The translations under genes were made by a program, and so were the position numbers. Under the pieces are notes generated by a model. It was not told the origin of the DNA, searched no databases, and was given only the letters and a program-made list of their open reading frames with translations. From Desulfobacteraceae bacterium (GTDB lineage Bacteria; Desulfobacterota; Desulfobacteria; Desulfobacterales; SG8-13), in the NCBI GenBank assembly GCA_029287875.1, contig JARFQH010000354.1, forward strand, positions 1 to 5,497: a stretch of 5,497 nucleotides of DNA, given 5' to 3'. Positions 1-5,497 of this stretch are shown piece by piece. How positions within the stretch are numbered: position 1 is the first letter of the stretch; the number at the start of each line of letters is the position of its first letter.

Positions 1-635
1 AAGAGTTCTTTGAGGCGGTGTTCGATCATGATGATCGTTTTCCCATCACGCCTGAGCTTTTCGATAATGGGCAGGATACCGGCGACCTCGGCCAGACTCA
101 GTCCGGAAAAAAGTTCGTCGAGGATCAGCAGGTCCGGCTGCAGCGCAATGGCCTTGGCGAGTTCCAGACGTTTCAGATATCCCTGCGGTAGAGCGCCGGC
201 GACCTTGTAGGCCACACGGGCGTCGCGCTCGAAGCCGACTTCCTCCAGGAGATCAAGTGCCACGGCATCCCGGTCGCCGTATTTCCCGCCGACCAGTTTT
301 TTTACCCGCGGAGAATAGAGCGGTATGATCATGTTTTTATAGGCCGGAAGCTGATAAAACGGTTTGACCATTTGAAAGGTCCGCGAGATGCCCAGGCGCA
401 CGATCCGATGGGCTGCAAGCCCGGTAATGTCGAGACCTTTGAAGAAAACGGCGCCCGTTGACGGTTTGACGAAGCCGGTGATCAGGTTGACGGCCGTCGT
501 CTTTCCGGAACCGTTTGGCCCGATGAGCCCCAAGAGTTCGCCTTCGGCCAAATCGAAATGGAAATCGCTGATGGCCTGAACGCCGCCGAAATTTTTAAAA
601 AGACCGGCAACTCTCAGGATGACGGCGGTCTTCAT
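1..635 (-). CDS. livG: Branched-chain amino acid-type ABC transporter ATP-binding protein LivG (partial, C-terminus off window)
   Basis: This is the cytoplasmic ATPase subunit that would hydrolyse ATP to drive import through LivH/LivM. Its 211 visible residues hold the ABC core: Walker A GPNGSGKT at 39-46, Q-loop Gln88 in SRTFQ, a signature region LPQGYLKRLELAKA at 149-162, Walker B LLILDE at 169-174 with the catalytic Glu174, and the switch His206 in IEH. The signature departs from LSGGQ and the residue after Walker B is Leu instead of the usual Pro. Similar departures are known to me in LivG-type ATPases, so I do not read this as inactivation. The ATG at 635 overlaps the livM stop in an ATGA, and a GAGGTGG ribosome binding site lies 4 nt upstream inside livM, pointing to translational coupling. 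LivG proteins are usually about 250-260 residues, so some 40-50 are missing beyond position 1. LivF could look similar, but the position straight after livM and the RTFQ motif favour LivG. Confidence 0.93.
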   Translation of the reverse strand, partial: MKTAVILRVAGLFKNFGGVQAISDFHFDLAEGELLGLIGPNGSGKTTAVNLITGFVKPSTGAVFFKGLDITGLAAHRIVRLGISRTFQMVKPFYQLPAYKNMIIPLYSPRVKKLVGGKYGDRDAVALDLLEEVGFERDARVAYKVAGALPQGYLKRLELAKAIALQPDLLILDELFSGLSLAEVAGILPIIEKLRRDGKTIIMIEHRLKEL

Positions 636-1636
636 GAGTCCACCTCGACCCAGCGCTCGAACTGATTGTACTTGCGCTGGACGAAGTGAAAAATGCCCTC
701 CGGCAGCGCGACGATGAAGACGACCAGAAACACGCCGTAGAAGACGATGCGCAGCCCTCCGACGCCGCGCAGCACTTCCGAGAGCGGCACCAGTAGGAAA
801 GCACCCAAGGTGGCACCGGCCAGCGAGCCCGGGCCGCCGACCACGGCTGCGGCGATCGGCAGGATCGAGTAGTCGAGCGCAAACACCGGCATGCCGACAA
901 ACATGTAGACGTGCGTCATGAACGCACCGGCAAAGGCGCCGACGGTACTGGCGATCAAGAGCGCCTGAGTTTTATACCAGTAGATGTTAATTCCGGCGTT
1001 GATCACCGAGCGGTCGTTGTCGCGGATGCCTTTCAGCACAAGCCCATAATCGGTTCCCAGCAGACGGCGGAATCCGAAGAGCGCCGCCAGCATAGCACCG
1101 ACAATAACATAGATCTCCAACCATCTCGACGGCAGGGGTGTCATACCGGTCAAGCCTTCGGTGCCGCCGAAAATGCGCGTCGCCTCGATCAGCCGCACCA
1201 GCATCAGGGGCAGGATCAGCGTCACCATTGAAAAGTAGATTCCCCGCAAACGCAGTACCGGCAGCAGCAAGGCCGTGCAGATCAGGCCCCCGAGTATGGC
1301 TGCCACCGGAATCGTCAGCAGTGGCGGCAGCCCCCAGTAATGATTGAGTATGCCTGTGACATAGGCCCCCATACCGAAAAACAGGGCCTGCCCGAGGGAT
1401 ATCATTCCGGTTTGAGCCAGCAGGTCCCAGCTGATCGCCAGCAGGGCGAACACGGCCACCGAGAGCAGAACCTTTTGCCAGTAAATGCCGAGTGCGAGAG
1501 GGAGCAGAAGGATGGCAATCACCGGCAGCACCCTGGGCCCGGCCAGATAGAGCATCTCGCGCCAGGAGCACAGGGCGAACACATCCCCGGACCTGACGTT
1601 GATGCCGCGATCGACCCGTTCCCTGCGTTTCTGCAA
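632..1636 (-). CDS. livM: Branched-chain amino acid-type ABC transporter permease LivM
   Basis: This is an inner-membrane permease that pairs with LivH to form the translocation channel. The 334-residue product is strongly hydrophobic from about residue 35 onward, with multiple membrane segments. Family hallmarks are QTGMISLGQALFFGMGAY (75-92), LRLRGIYFSMVTL (128-140), the cytoplasmic coupling stretch GLVLKGIRDNDRSVINAGI (198-216) that should dock on the ATPase, and AAAVVGGPGSLAGATLGAF (262-280). The start is TTG at 1636, chosen because an AAGGA ribosome binding site (1646-1650) sits 9 nt upstream inside the end of livH and the gap to livH is only 4 nt. The alternative is ATG at 1555 (Met28), which would remove a charged N-terminal extension but has only a weak GCGAG upstream. 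The gene ends in a 4-bp overlap with livG. Function as a HAAT permease is secure; the exact substrate is not. Confidence 0.95.
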   Translation of the reverse strand: MQKRRERVDRGINVRSGDVFALCSWREMLYLAGPRVLPVIAILLLPLALGIYWQKVLLSVAVFALLAISWDLLAQTGMISLGQALFFGMGAYVTGILNHYWGLPPLLTIPVAAILGGLICTALLLPVLRLRGIYFSMVTLILPLMLVRLIEATRIFGGTEGLTGMTPLPSRWLEIYVIVGAMLAALFGFRRLLGTDYGLVLKGIRDNDRSVINAGINIYWYKTQALLIASTVGAFAGAFMTHVYMFVGMPVFALDYSILPIAAAVVGGPGSLAGATLGAFLLVPLSEVLRGVGGLRIVFYGVFLVVFIVALPEGIFHFVQRKYNQFERWVEVDS

Positions 1637-1640
1637 GACA

Positions 1641-2561
1641 CTAAATCCTTTCTTCCAGCTCTTTCTGCTTTCCGAACAATCCGGAGGGTTTGAGGGTCAG
1701 GACCACCAGGATGGCGGCCAGGCTGACGATCATCGTCCAGTGGGAACTGATGTAGGTATCGGTGAAGCGTTCGGCGAAACCGATCACGAAACTGGCTACG
1801 ATCGTGCCGCCGGTGCTGCCCAGGCCGCCGATGATACACACGGCCAACGCCTTGATCAGGACCTCGTAGCCGTCACCCGGGGCGATGCTGCCCAGCGGGA
1901 TGATGACGGTGGCGGCCAATGCGGCTAGGCCGGCACCGAGAGACACGCTCAGTAGCGCGATCCGATCGGAATCGATGCCGAGGGTCAAGGCGGTGCGTTC
2001 GTCCTGAGCGATCCCCCGGAAGGCGAGCCCCAGACGGGTATGGTGGGTAAACCACCACAGGCCGAGAATCACGACCGAACCGATGATCACGATCAGCAGG
2101 CGCTGCACGTCGATGAAGACACCGGCCAGCACGACACTGTCGTCGACAAAGACCGGCAGATTGTATTCGAACCCGACAAATCCGAGGTAGCGGAAGATCT
2201 CTAAAATGGCCAGACCGATACCGAAGGTGGCGATCACTTCCGACAAGGCCTGGCCGCGGACGCGCAACAGGATAAAACGGTACATGAGCGCTCCTGCCAG
2301 CATTGTCAGCAGAATGGAGACGGCGGCGGCCACAGGGTAGGGCATGCCGACCAGGTTCAACCCCATCCAGGTGGCGTAGGCGGAGAAGATGTACAGCGCG
2401 CCGTAGGCAAAGTTCGCCACGCCGCTGATCCCGAAGGTCAGGTTGAAGCCGATCGCCATCAAGGCCAGGATGATCGAGTTGACGAAGGCGTATACAATGG
2501 TGCCCAGTAACATCGGCAGTGCTGGTTTAGGTTTCAGATGACCGCTTTTAAATCCGATCAC
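1641..2561 (-). CDS. livH: Branched-chain amino acid-type ABC transporter permease LivH
   Basis: This is the second inner-membrane permease of the importer. The 306-residue protein is mostly membrane helices. Hallmarks are the early GISGVANFAYGALYIFSAY stretch (44-62), SEVIATFGIGLAILEIFRY (107-125), the ATPase-coupling region LAFRGIAQDERTALTLGID (179-197), and IIGGLGSTGGTIVASFVIGFAE (243-264), followed by the typical ending LTLKPSGLFGK. The length matches the family (about 290-310). The only start compatible with the full frame is GTG at 2561, as an in-frame stop lies about 20 nt further upstream; its ribosome binding site is weak (GGAACCGG directly before). ATG at 2513 (Met17) is a plausible alternative that would give the usual short LivH N-terminus but has no visible ribosome binding site. 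It follows the binding-protein gene by 61 nt and precedes livM by 4 nt. Confidence 0.95.
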   Translation of the reverse strand: MIGFKSGHLKPKPALPMLLGTIVYAFVNSIILALMAIGFNLTFGISGVANFAYGALYIFSAYATWMGLNLVGMPYPVAAAVSILLTMLAGALMYRFILLRVRGQALSEVIATFGIGLAILEIFRYLGFVGFEYNLPVFVDDSVVLAGVFIDVQRLLIVIIGSVVILGLWWFTHHTRLGLAFRGIAQDERTALTLGIDSDRIALLSVSLGAGLAALAATVIIPLGSIAPGDGYEVLIKALAVCIIGGLGSTGGTIVASFVIGFAERFTDTYISSHWTMIVSLAAILVVLTLKPSGLFGKQKELEERI

Positions 2562-2576
2562 CCGGTTCCATGAAAA

Positions 2577-2591
2577 GGTTCACCGAGAACC
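2577..2591 (-). other. Small hairpin in the gap between the binding-protein gene and livH
   Basis: Read on the minus strand this is GGTTC-TCGGT-GAACC, a perfect 5-bp stem with a 5-nt loop, followed directly by TTTTC. It sits in the 61-nt gap after the binding-protein stop. Binding-protein genes are often expressed above their permeases, and a weak terminator or an mRNA-stabilising 3' hairpin at this point is one known way. The stem and T-run are short, so a strong terminator is unlikely. That it has a function is an inference. Confidence 0.3.
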
Positions 2592-2622
2592 GCTGCCCGT
2601 TTAGTTGACAAGCAGATCTTCG

Positions 2623-3897
2623 CTATTTCAGTGATGTCAGGCCGGCCGGTAGTTGAATTTTGGCCTCGGCGATTGATTCGGGGTAGACAATTTGCCGGCG
2701 GCCGGCATCGGTCCACTGGAAAATGCAGCCGACGGCCGTCTCTGCCGGATCGTTGCCGAACACAGCCTGGTGCCCCTCATCAAAGTGGATACGCCCCATA
2801 ACGCCCCGGCGATCCGTTTTTTCGAGAGCGGCCACGAGAGCGTCTGGATCGAGGTTGCCGGACCGTTCGATTGCTTCGGCCAGGATGTAGACCGATTCGT
2901 AGGAAGGTGCCGGACCGTGGCCGGCCTGTAGCGGTTTTCCATAGGTTTTGCGGTAGGCCTCATCGAATTTCACCGACGGCGGAACCCTGTCGGATGAAAT
3001 GGCGCTGCCGAGTTCGAAGATGCTGTTCATGGCGCCGCCTATTTTTTTGTCGAAGGTATCCCAGGCGTCGGAGCCGGCTAGCGGCGAGATGAAACCGGCC
3101 ATGACGGCCGGAACTTTCATCGATTTCCACTGCTTGACCAAGATGCCGCCCTGGGGCATGTCGAAAACCGGCATGATAACCTGTGCACCGCTGGTGCGGG
3201 CTTTCATCAAGGCCGAGGAAAAATCGGATGTGCCGGTCGGGTAGGCCTCTTCACCGAGAATTGTCCAGCCGGCCTTGTCAAAATACATCTTTTTCACGAA
3301 TCCGGCCGTCGCCCGTGCCCAGGCCACATCTTGATGCAGCACGTAGACCTTGTTAAACCCGAACTCCTTGTTGATCAGCGCCATGGTTCCGGCGAGATAT
3401 TTGACCAGATAGATCGCGTTGAGGCAGGTCCTGAACACGTATTTGTACTTCGCCGGGTCTTCCTTGAGCTTTTTTTCCGATCCGGGGCTCATGGCGATGG
3501 TGCCGAGCATCGGCACCTTGTACTTTGCGATGATGTCCATGCCGGCCATCAGGGCTTCGGATCGAAATGGGCCGACCACAATGGCCGCTGGTTTTTGTTC
3601 GAGGATGATTTTTTCGAGGCCGAGCAGGGCTTCCGGAACCGGCACACCCGGCGCCGCATCGCGTATATCGATATCGGCAATTTTAAAGGGACGCATTTCG
3701 CTGCCGATCTTGACGCCGCCTTTGGCATTGATTTCATCGACCGCCATCTGGACGGCTTTGAGGGATTCCTTGCCCTCGAGGAAACCCAAAGATGTGGGAA
3801 CGGCGATCGTGATCGGTTCCGCCGCGTGCAGTTCCTTTCCCAGATAAATGGAACCGGACAAAACGACGGCCAGAAAACAATAGGTGATTCTTTTCAT
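2623..3897 (-). CDS. Periplasmic substrate-binding protein of branched-chain amino acid-type ABC transporter (LivJ/LivK-like)
   Basis: This is a soluble periplasmic receptor of the type I Leu/Ile/Val-binding fold (Peripla_BP_6 type) that should capture substrate and deliver it to LivH/LivM. Residues 1-26 form a Sec signal peptide: basic MKR, a hydrophobic core (FLAVVLSGSIYL), and probable cleavage near HAA-EP. Cys7 is too early to be a lipobox, so it is probably not a lipoprotein. The mature part starts EPITIAVPTSLG, then SLKAVQMAVDEINAKGG (45-61), AAIVVGPFRSEALMAG (104-119), and KVYVLHQDVAWARATAGF (183-200), the usual lobe and hinge pattern. The start at ATG 3897 is preferred over an in-frame ATG at 3921 because AGGAGGT lies 5 nt upstream of the former and nothing usable lies before the latter. 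At 424 residues it is longer than E. coli LivJ (about 367). Such proteins bind amino acids, amides, urea, short acids or aromatics, so the ligand is open and I give no gene symbol. Confidence 0.93.
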   Translation of the reverse strand: MKRITYCFLAVVLSGSIYLGKELHAAEPITIAVPTSLGFLEGKESLKAVQMAVDEINAKGGVKIGSEMRPFKIADIDIRDAAPGVPVPEALLGLEKIILEQKPAAIVVGPFRSEALMAGMDIIAKYKVPMLGTIAMSPGSEKKLKEDPAKYKYVFRTCLNAIYLVKYLAGTMALINKEFGFNKVYVLHQDVAWARATAGFVKKMYFDKAGWTILGEEAYPTGTSDFSSALMKARTSGAQVIMPVFDMPQGGILVKQWKSMKVPAVMAGFISPLAGSDAWDTFDKKIGGAMNSIFELGSAISSDRVPPSVKFDEAYRKTYGKPLQAGHGPAPSYESVYILAEAIERSGNLDPDALVAALEKTDRRGVMGRIHFDEGHQAVFGNDPAETAVGCIFQWTDAGRRQIVYPESIAEAKIQLPAGLTSLK

Positions 3898-3902
3898 GGC
3901 AG

Positions 3903-3909
3903 ACCTCCT
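3903..3909 (-). promoter_or_regulatory. Ribosome binding site of the binding-protein gene
   Basis: AGGAGGT on the minus strand, a near-perfect Shine-Dalgarno, lies 5 nt before ATG 3897. It decides the start of the binding-protein gene against the in-frame ATG at 3921, which would place this site inside the coding sequence. Confidence 0.85.
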
Positions 3910-3917
3910 CACGTTGG

Positions 3918-3950
3918 GCATTCAAACGGCTTGACAGTGGGATTGAATGC
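3918..3950. repeat. 8-bp perfect inverted repeat in the leader of the liv operon
   Basis: GCATTCAA at 3918-3925 is matched by its exact reverse complement TTGAATGC at 3943-3950, with a 17-nt spacer. It lies between the putative promoter (3984-4012) and the ribosome binding site (3903-3909), so it falls in the transcribed leader. The arms could be a split operator for a dimeric regulator or the stem of a leader RNA hairpin. There is no T-run that would make it a terminator. Only the repeat itself is seen; its role is inferred. Confidence 0.4.
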
Positions 3951-3983
3951 GATTTATTTTTTAAGTTCCGATCAGCTGGAATG

Positions 3984-4012
3984 GTGCTACAAGAGAGTCA
4001 GGGTGATGTCAA
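3984..4012 (-). promoter_or_regulatory. Putative sigma70-type promoter for the liv operon
   Basis: On the minus strand a perfect TTGACA (-35, at 4007-4012) is followed after 17 nt by TAGCAC (-10 candidate, at 3984-3989, 3 of 6 matches to TATAAT). Transcription would begin near 3977 and give a leader of about 80 nt before ATG 3897. The -35 match and spacing are good but the -10 is poor, which would fit a regulated or activator-assisted promoter, or the match may be chance. Confidence 0.4.
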
Positions 4013-4305
4013 GAAAATTATGATACGACAGTGTGGTATTCACGCAACCTGCTCAACAAGGGCAGCCGTTTTATGTCATACGTGAAACAGGGCACGGACA
4101 GGCCCGGTCGGTTTGACTGCCCAATAAAGCAAATTCTGATCCAGGGGATACTCATAATGCGGGATACGGCTTGCGTTTGGGGTGAAAGGGAGTTATCAGT
4201 GTCCATCTATGCGGCCTTGGCCGGGGTCGGAAAGTTCCAATTTCGGAAGGACGCTTATTTGTCATTCCACCAAAAACCGCCAACTCGTTGCCACAGGAGA
4301 TTCGC

Positions 4306-4578
4306 GTGAGCGTCACCATCCATCTGCACAAGACCCACCGTCGATTTGCTGCAGGGAAGGAGAAGGTCGCTATCGGGGGACATACGGTCGGGGAGTGCCT
4401 CCGGAACTTGGTCGACCGCTATCCGGAGCTGAAGCCTCAGCTGTTCGACGGAAAGGGCCGGCTTCAAAAAACCGTCGAAATCTATTTGAACATGGCAAGT
4501 GCCTATCCGGATGAATTGGCCCGGCCGACCACCGACGGGGACCGGATCCACATTACGCTCATGCTGGCCGGCGGCTGA
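4306..4578 (+). CDS. MoaD/ThiS-family ubiquitin-like sulfur-carrier protein
   Basis: This is a 90-residue cytoplasmic protein of the beta-grasp MoaD/ThiS superfamily. Members carry sulfur as a C-terminal thiocarboxylate after an E1-like enzyme adenylates the terminal glycine, for molybdopterin (MoaD), thiamine (ThiS), cysteine (CysO) or related synthesis. Seen here are an early strand SVTIHLHK (2-9), the GHTVGECLRNLVDRYPELKPQLFD helix region (25-48), a strand at KTVEIYLNMAS (55-65), the turn TTDGDRIHITLMLAGG (75-90), and the diagnostic terminal Gly-Gly. The layout is closest to the small-modifier/CysO-like subgroup and I cannot assign MoaD or ThiS, so no symbol is given. The start is GTG 4306, with AGGAG at 4295-4299 and 6 nt spacing. 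An in-frame TTG at 4288 would put that site inside the gene. No E1-like, MoaE or ThiG partner is in the window. An EamA transporter follows by 47 nt on the same strand. Confidence 0.87.
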   Translation: MSVTIHLHKTHRRFAAGKEKVAIGGHTVGECLRNLVDRYPELKPQLFDGKGRLQKTVEIYLNMASAYPDELARPTTDGDRIHITLMLAGG

Positions 4579-4585
4579 GTAGCCG
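4572..4585 (+). other. Short hairpin across the stop codon of the sulfur-carrier gene
   Basis: CGGCT-GAGT-AGCCG forms a perfect 5-bp stem with a tetraloop and includes the TGA stop. The nearest T-run (GTTTT, from about 4602) is too far away for a standard intrinsic terminator. It may be a minor mRNA 3' structure or chance. Confidence 0.2.
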
Positions 4586-4625
4586 GATTCGGTTTCTCGG
4601 CGTTTTCCTTCTTCGGAGCGTCACA

Positions 4626-5497
4626 ATGTATAGAGCCCAACTGAGCTGGCAGACAGTGATTATCCTGCTGGCCCTCGCCATGACCTGGGGCGCCAACATG
4701 GCGTTCATCAAGTTCGCCGCACGCGAAGTGGCACCGCTTTTTATGGCCGGGCTGCGTTCCTTGGTGGCCACCGTTTTCATATTTCTCTACATGCGGCGGC
4801 GGGGGATTCCCGTTTTCCCCTCGGCCGTCGTAAGCGGACACGGGGCCGTTGTCGGGCTGCTCTTTGCGTCCGAATTTGCCCTGATTTATGTGGGACTGCA
4901 GTATACCCTGGCTTCCCGCACTTATCTGCTGGTCTACACGGCACCATTTTTCGCTGCACTGGGGGCCCATTTCTTTCTGAAGAACGACCGACTGAACTGG
5001 TGGAAGGGGACCGGCCTTGTTGTCGCATTTGCCGGTGTGGCGCTTCTACTTGTCAGAAAGCTGGGGCCGTCGACCAGCGAAAGCCTGAAGGGGGATTTTA
5101 TGGCATTGGTTGCCGGTGCCCTGTGGGCCGCCACGACACTTTACATCAAACGCTACCTCACCGGGCAGACGCGGCCGCTGCAGGCGGTTTTCTTCCAGCT
5201 GTTCTTTTCCTTTCCCTTGCTGCTCGGCCTCAGTTTTCTCACCGAAAGTCCGCTGATATCCGGCTTTTCCGTGTTAACCGGCATTTCACTCTTCTACCAG
5301 TGCATCGTCGTTGCCTCGGTGAGCTTTATCTTCTGGTTCGAGTTGGTCCACCGCTACCCGGTCAGTTTACTGCACGCCTTCACTTTTTTCGTACCGGTCT
5401 TCGGCATATCGATCAGCGGTGCCCTGATGCTCGGAGAAGTGATCACCACCCGATTGGTGCTGGCGCTTGGCATGGTCGGACTGGGCATGATCATGGT
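4626..5497 (+). CDS. EamA/DMT-family membrane transporter (partial, C-terminus off window)
   Basis: This is an inner-membrane permease of the drug/metabolite transporter superfamily (two EamA domains, RhaT/YdcZ-like fold), usually an exporter of amino acids, metabolites or toxic compounds. The 290 visible residues contain about ten hydrophobic segments in two homologous halves. The first half has MTWGANMAFIKFA (19-31), the LRS at 43-45 after helix two, and YTLASRTYLLVYTAPFFAAL (93-112). The second half opens with GDFMALVAGALWAATTLYIKR (156-176) and ends with HAFTFFVPVFGI (250-261) and LGEVITTRLVLALGMVGLGM (269-288), the usual last-helix pattern. Only a few C-terminal residues are likely to be missing, as family members are about 290-310 long. 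ATG 4626 is chosen for GGAG at 4615-4618, 7 nt upstream. It follows the sulfur-carrier gene by 47 nt and may share its transcript, but a functional link is not evident. The substrate cannot be predicted. Confidence 0.92.
   Translation, partial: MYRAQLSWQTVIILLALAMTWGANMAFIKFAAREVAPLFMAGLRSLVATVFIFLYMRRRGIPVFPSAVVSGHGAVVGLLFASEFALIYVGLQYTLASRTYLLVYTAPFFAALGAHFFLKNDRLNWWKGTGLVVAFAGVALLLVRKLGPSTSESLKGDFMALVAGALWAATTLYIKRYLTGQTRPLQAVFFQLFFSFPLLLGLSFLTESPLISGFSVLTGISLFYQCIVVASVSFIFWFELVHRYPVSLLHAFTFFVPVFGISISGALMLGEVITTRLVLALGMVGLGMIM

Larger units (their letters stand above)
3898..4305. other. Divergent intergenic region (about 400 bases, no convincing gene)
   Basis: This gap separates the leftward liv operon from the rightward sulfur-carrier gene. 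The left third (3898-4012) holds the liv leader, its inverted repeat and a putative promoter. The remainder, about 4013-4305, contains no gene I can support. Short open frames on both strands there have no recognisable motif and use codons such as ATA and AGG that are uncommon in the neighbouring genes. I looked for riboswitch-like, tRNA-like and terminator-like structure and saw none. A TTGACT at 4113-4118 and a CATAAT at 4153-4158 occur on the plus strand but are not spaced as a promoter pair. Confidence 0.6.

Noticed and set aside
2..211. Frameshift or pseudogene in livG near the T-run by Walker B
   Set aside because: The frame stays open from the ATG at 635 to the window edge, and motifs on both sides of the T-run (Walker B, D-loop region, switch His) are in the same frame.
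987..1571. A 194-codon minus-strand frame inside livM
   Set aside because: It overlaps livM in another frame; the product is Arg/Gly/Pro/Ala-rich low-complexity sequence without membrane segments or motifs, while livM in its own frame matches its family along its whole length.
3331..4023. A 230-codon open frame on the plus strand opposite the binding-protein gene
   Set aside because: It is fully antisense to a gene with a signal peptide, good ribosome binding site and clear family motifs. Its product is rich in His, Asp and Phe with no domain pattern, as expected from a reverse-complement shadow of a GC-rich gene, and it runs through the liv promoter region.
4113..4158. Plus-strand TTGACT and CATAAT as a promoter for the sulfur-carrier gene
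   Set aside because: The two boxes are about 34 nt apart, so they cannot form one sigma70 promoter. Each alone lacks a partner at 16-18 nt.
4018..4206. A 62-codon minus-strand frame in the intergenic region
   Set aside because: It has no clear ribosome binding site, no motif and no neighbour support, and it lies upstream of the liv promoter.
4503..4970. A 155-codon minus-strand frame opposite the sulfur-carrier and EamA genes
   Set aside because: It is antisense to the EamA coding frame, which shows family motifs throughout; the antisense product has no recognisable pattern.

Overview
The window is a compact bacterial segment, roughly mid-to-high 50s percent GC by eye. It has two divergent gene blocks either side of a gap of about 400 bases. 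Gene content and protein style fit a Gram-negative, Desulfobacterota-like (deltaproteobacterial) organism. That placement is an inference: there is no rRNA or other phylogenetic marker here. A Sec signal peptide on a soluble binding protein does support a Gram-negative periplasm.

Left block, minus strand, 3897 down to 1: a branched-chain amino acid type (HAAT family) ABC importer in the classic order. First comes a periplasmic binding protein (livJ/livK-like, 2623-3897). Then come the two membrane permeases, livH (1641-2561) and livM (632-1636), and the ATPase livG (1-635), whose C-terminus is cut by the window edge. The second ATPase, livF, would be expected just beyond position 1. livH and livM are 4 nt apart and livM and livG overlap in an ATGA, so the genes are very probably one transcript. 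The binding protein captures substrate in the periplasm, LivH/LivM form the channel, and LivG (with LivF) powers import. The substrate cannot be read from sequence; leucine/isoleucine/valine is only the family default.

Middle, 3898-4305: a non-coding divergent region. It holds the livJ ribosome binding site, a putative sigma70-type promoter with a perfect TTGACA -35 box facing livJ, and an 8-bp perfect inverted repeat in the livJ leader that could be an operator. No convincing promoter for the rightward genes was found.

Right block, plus strand: a 90-residue MoaD/ThiS-family ubiquitin-like sulfur-carrier protein ending in Gly-Gly (4306-4578). After 47 nt comes an EamA/DMT-family membrane exporter (4626 to the window end), truncated only at its extreme C-terminus.

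I saw no mobile element, CRISPR array, tRNA, rRNA or phage gene, and no clearly novel system. The points most worth a second look are the orphan sulfur-carrier protein with no partner enzyme in view, the inverted repeat in the livJ leader, and the non-ATG starts of livH and livM.
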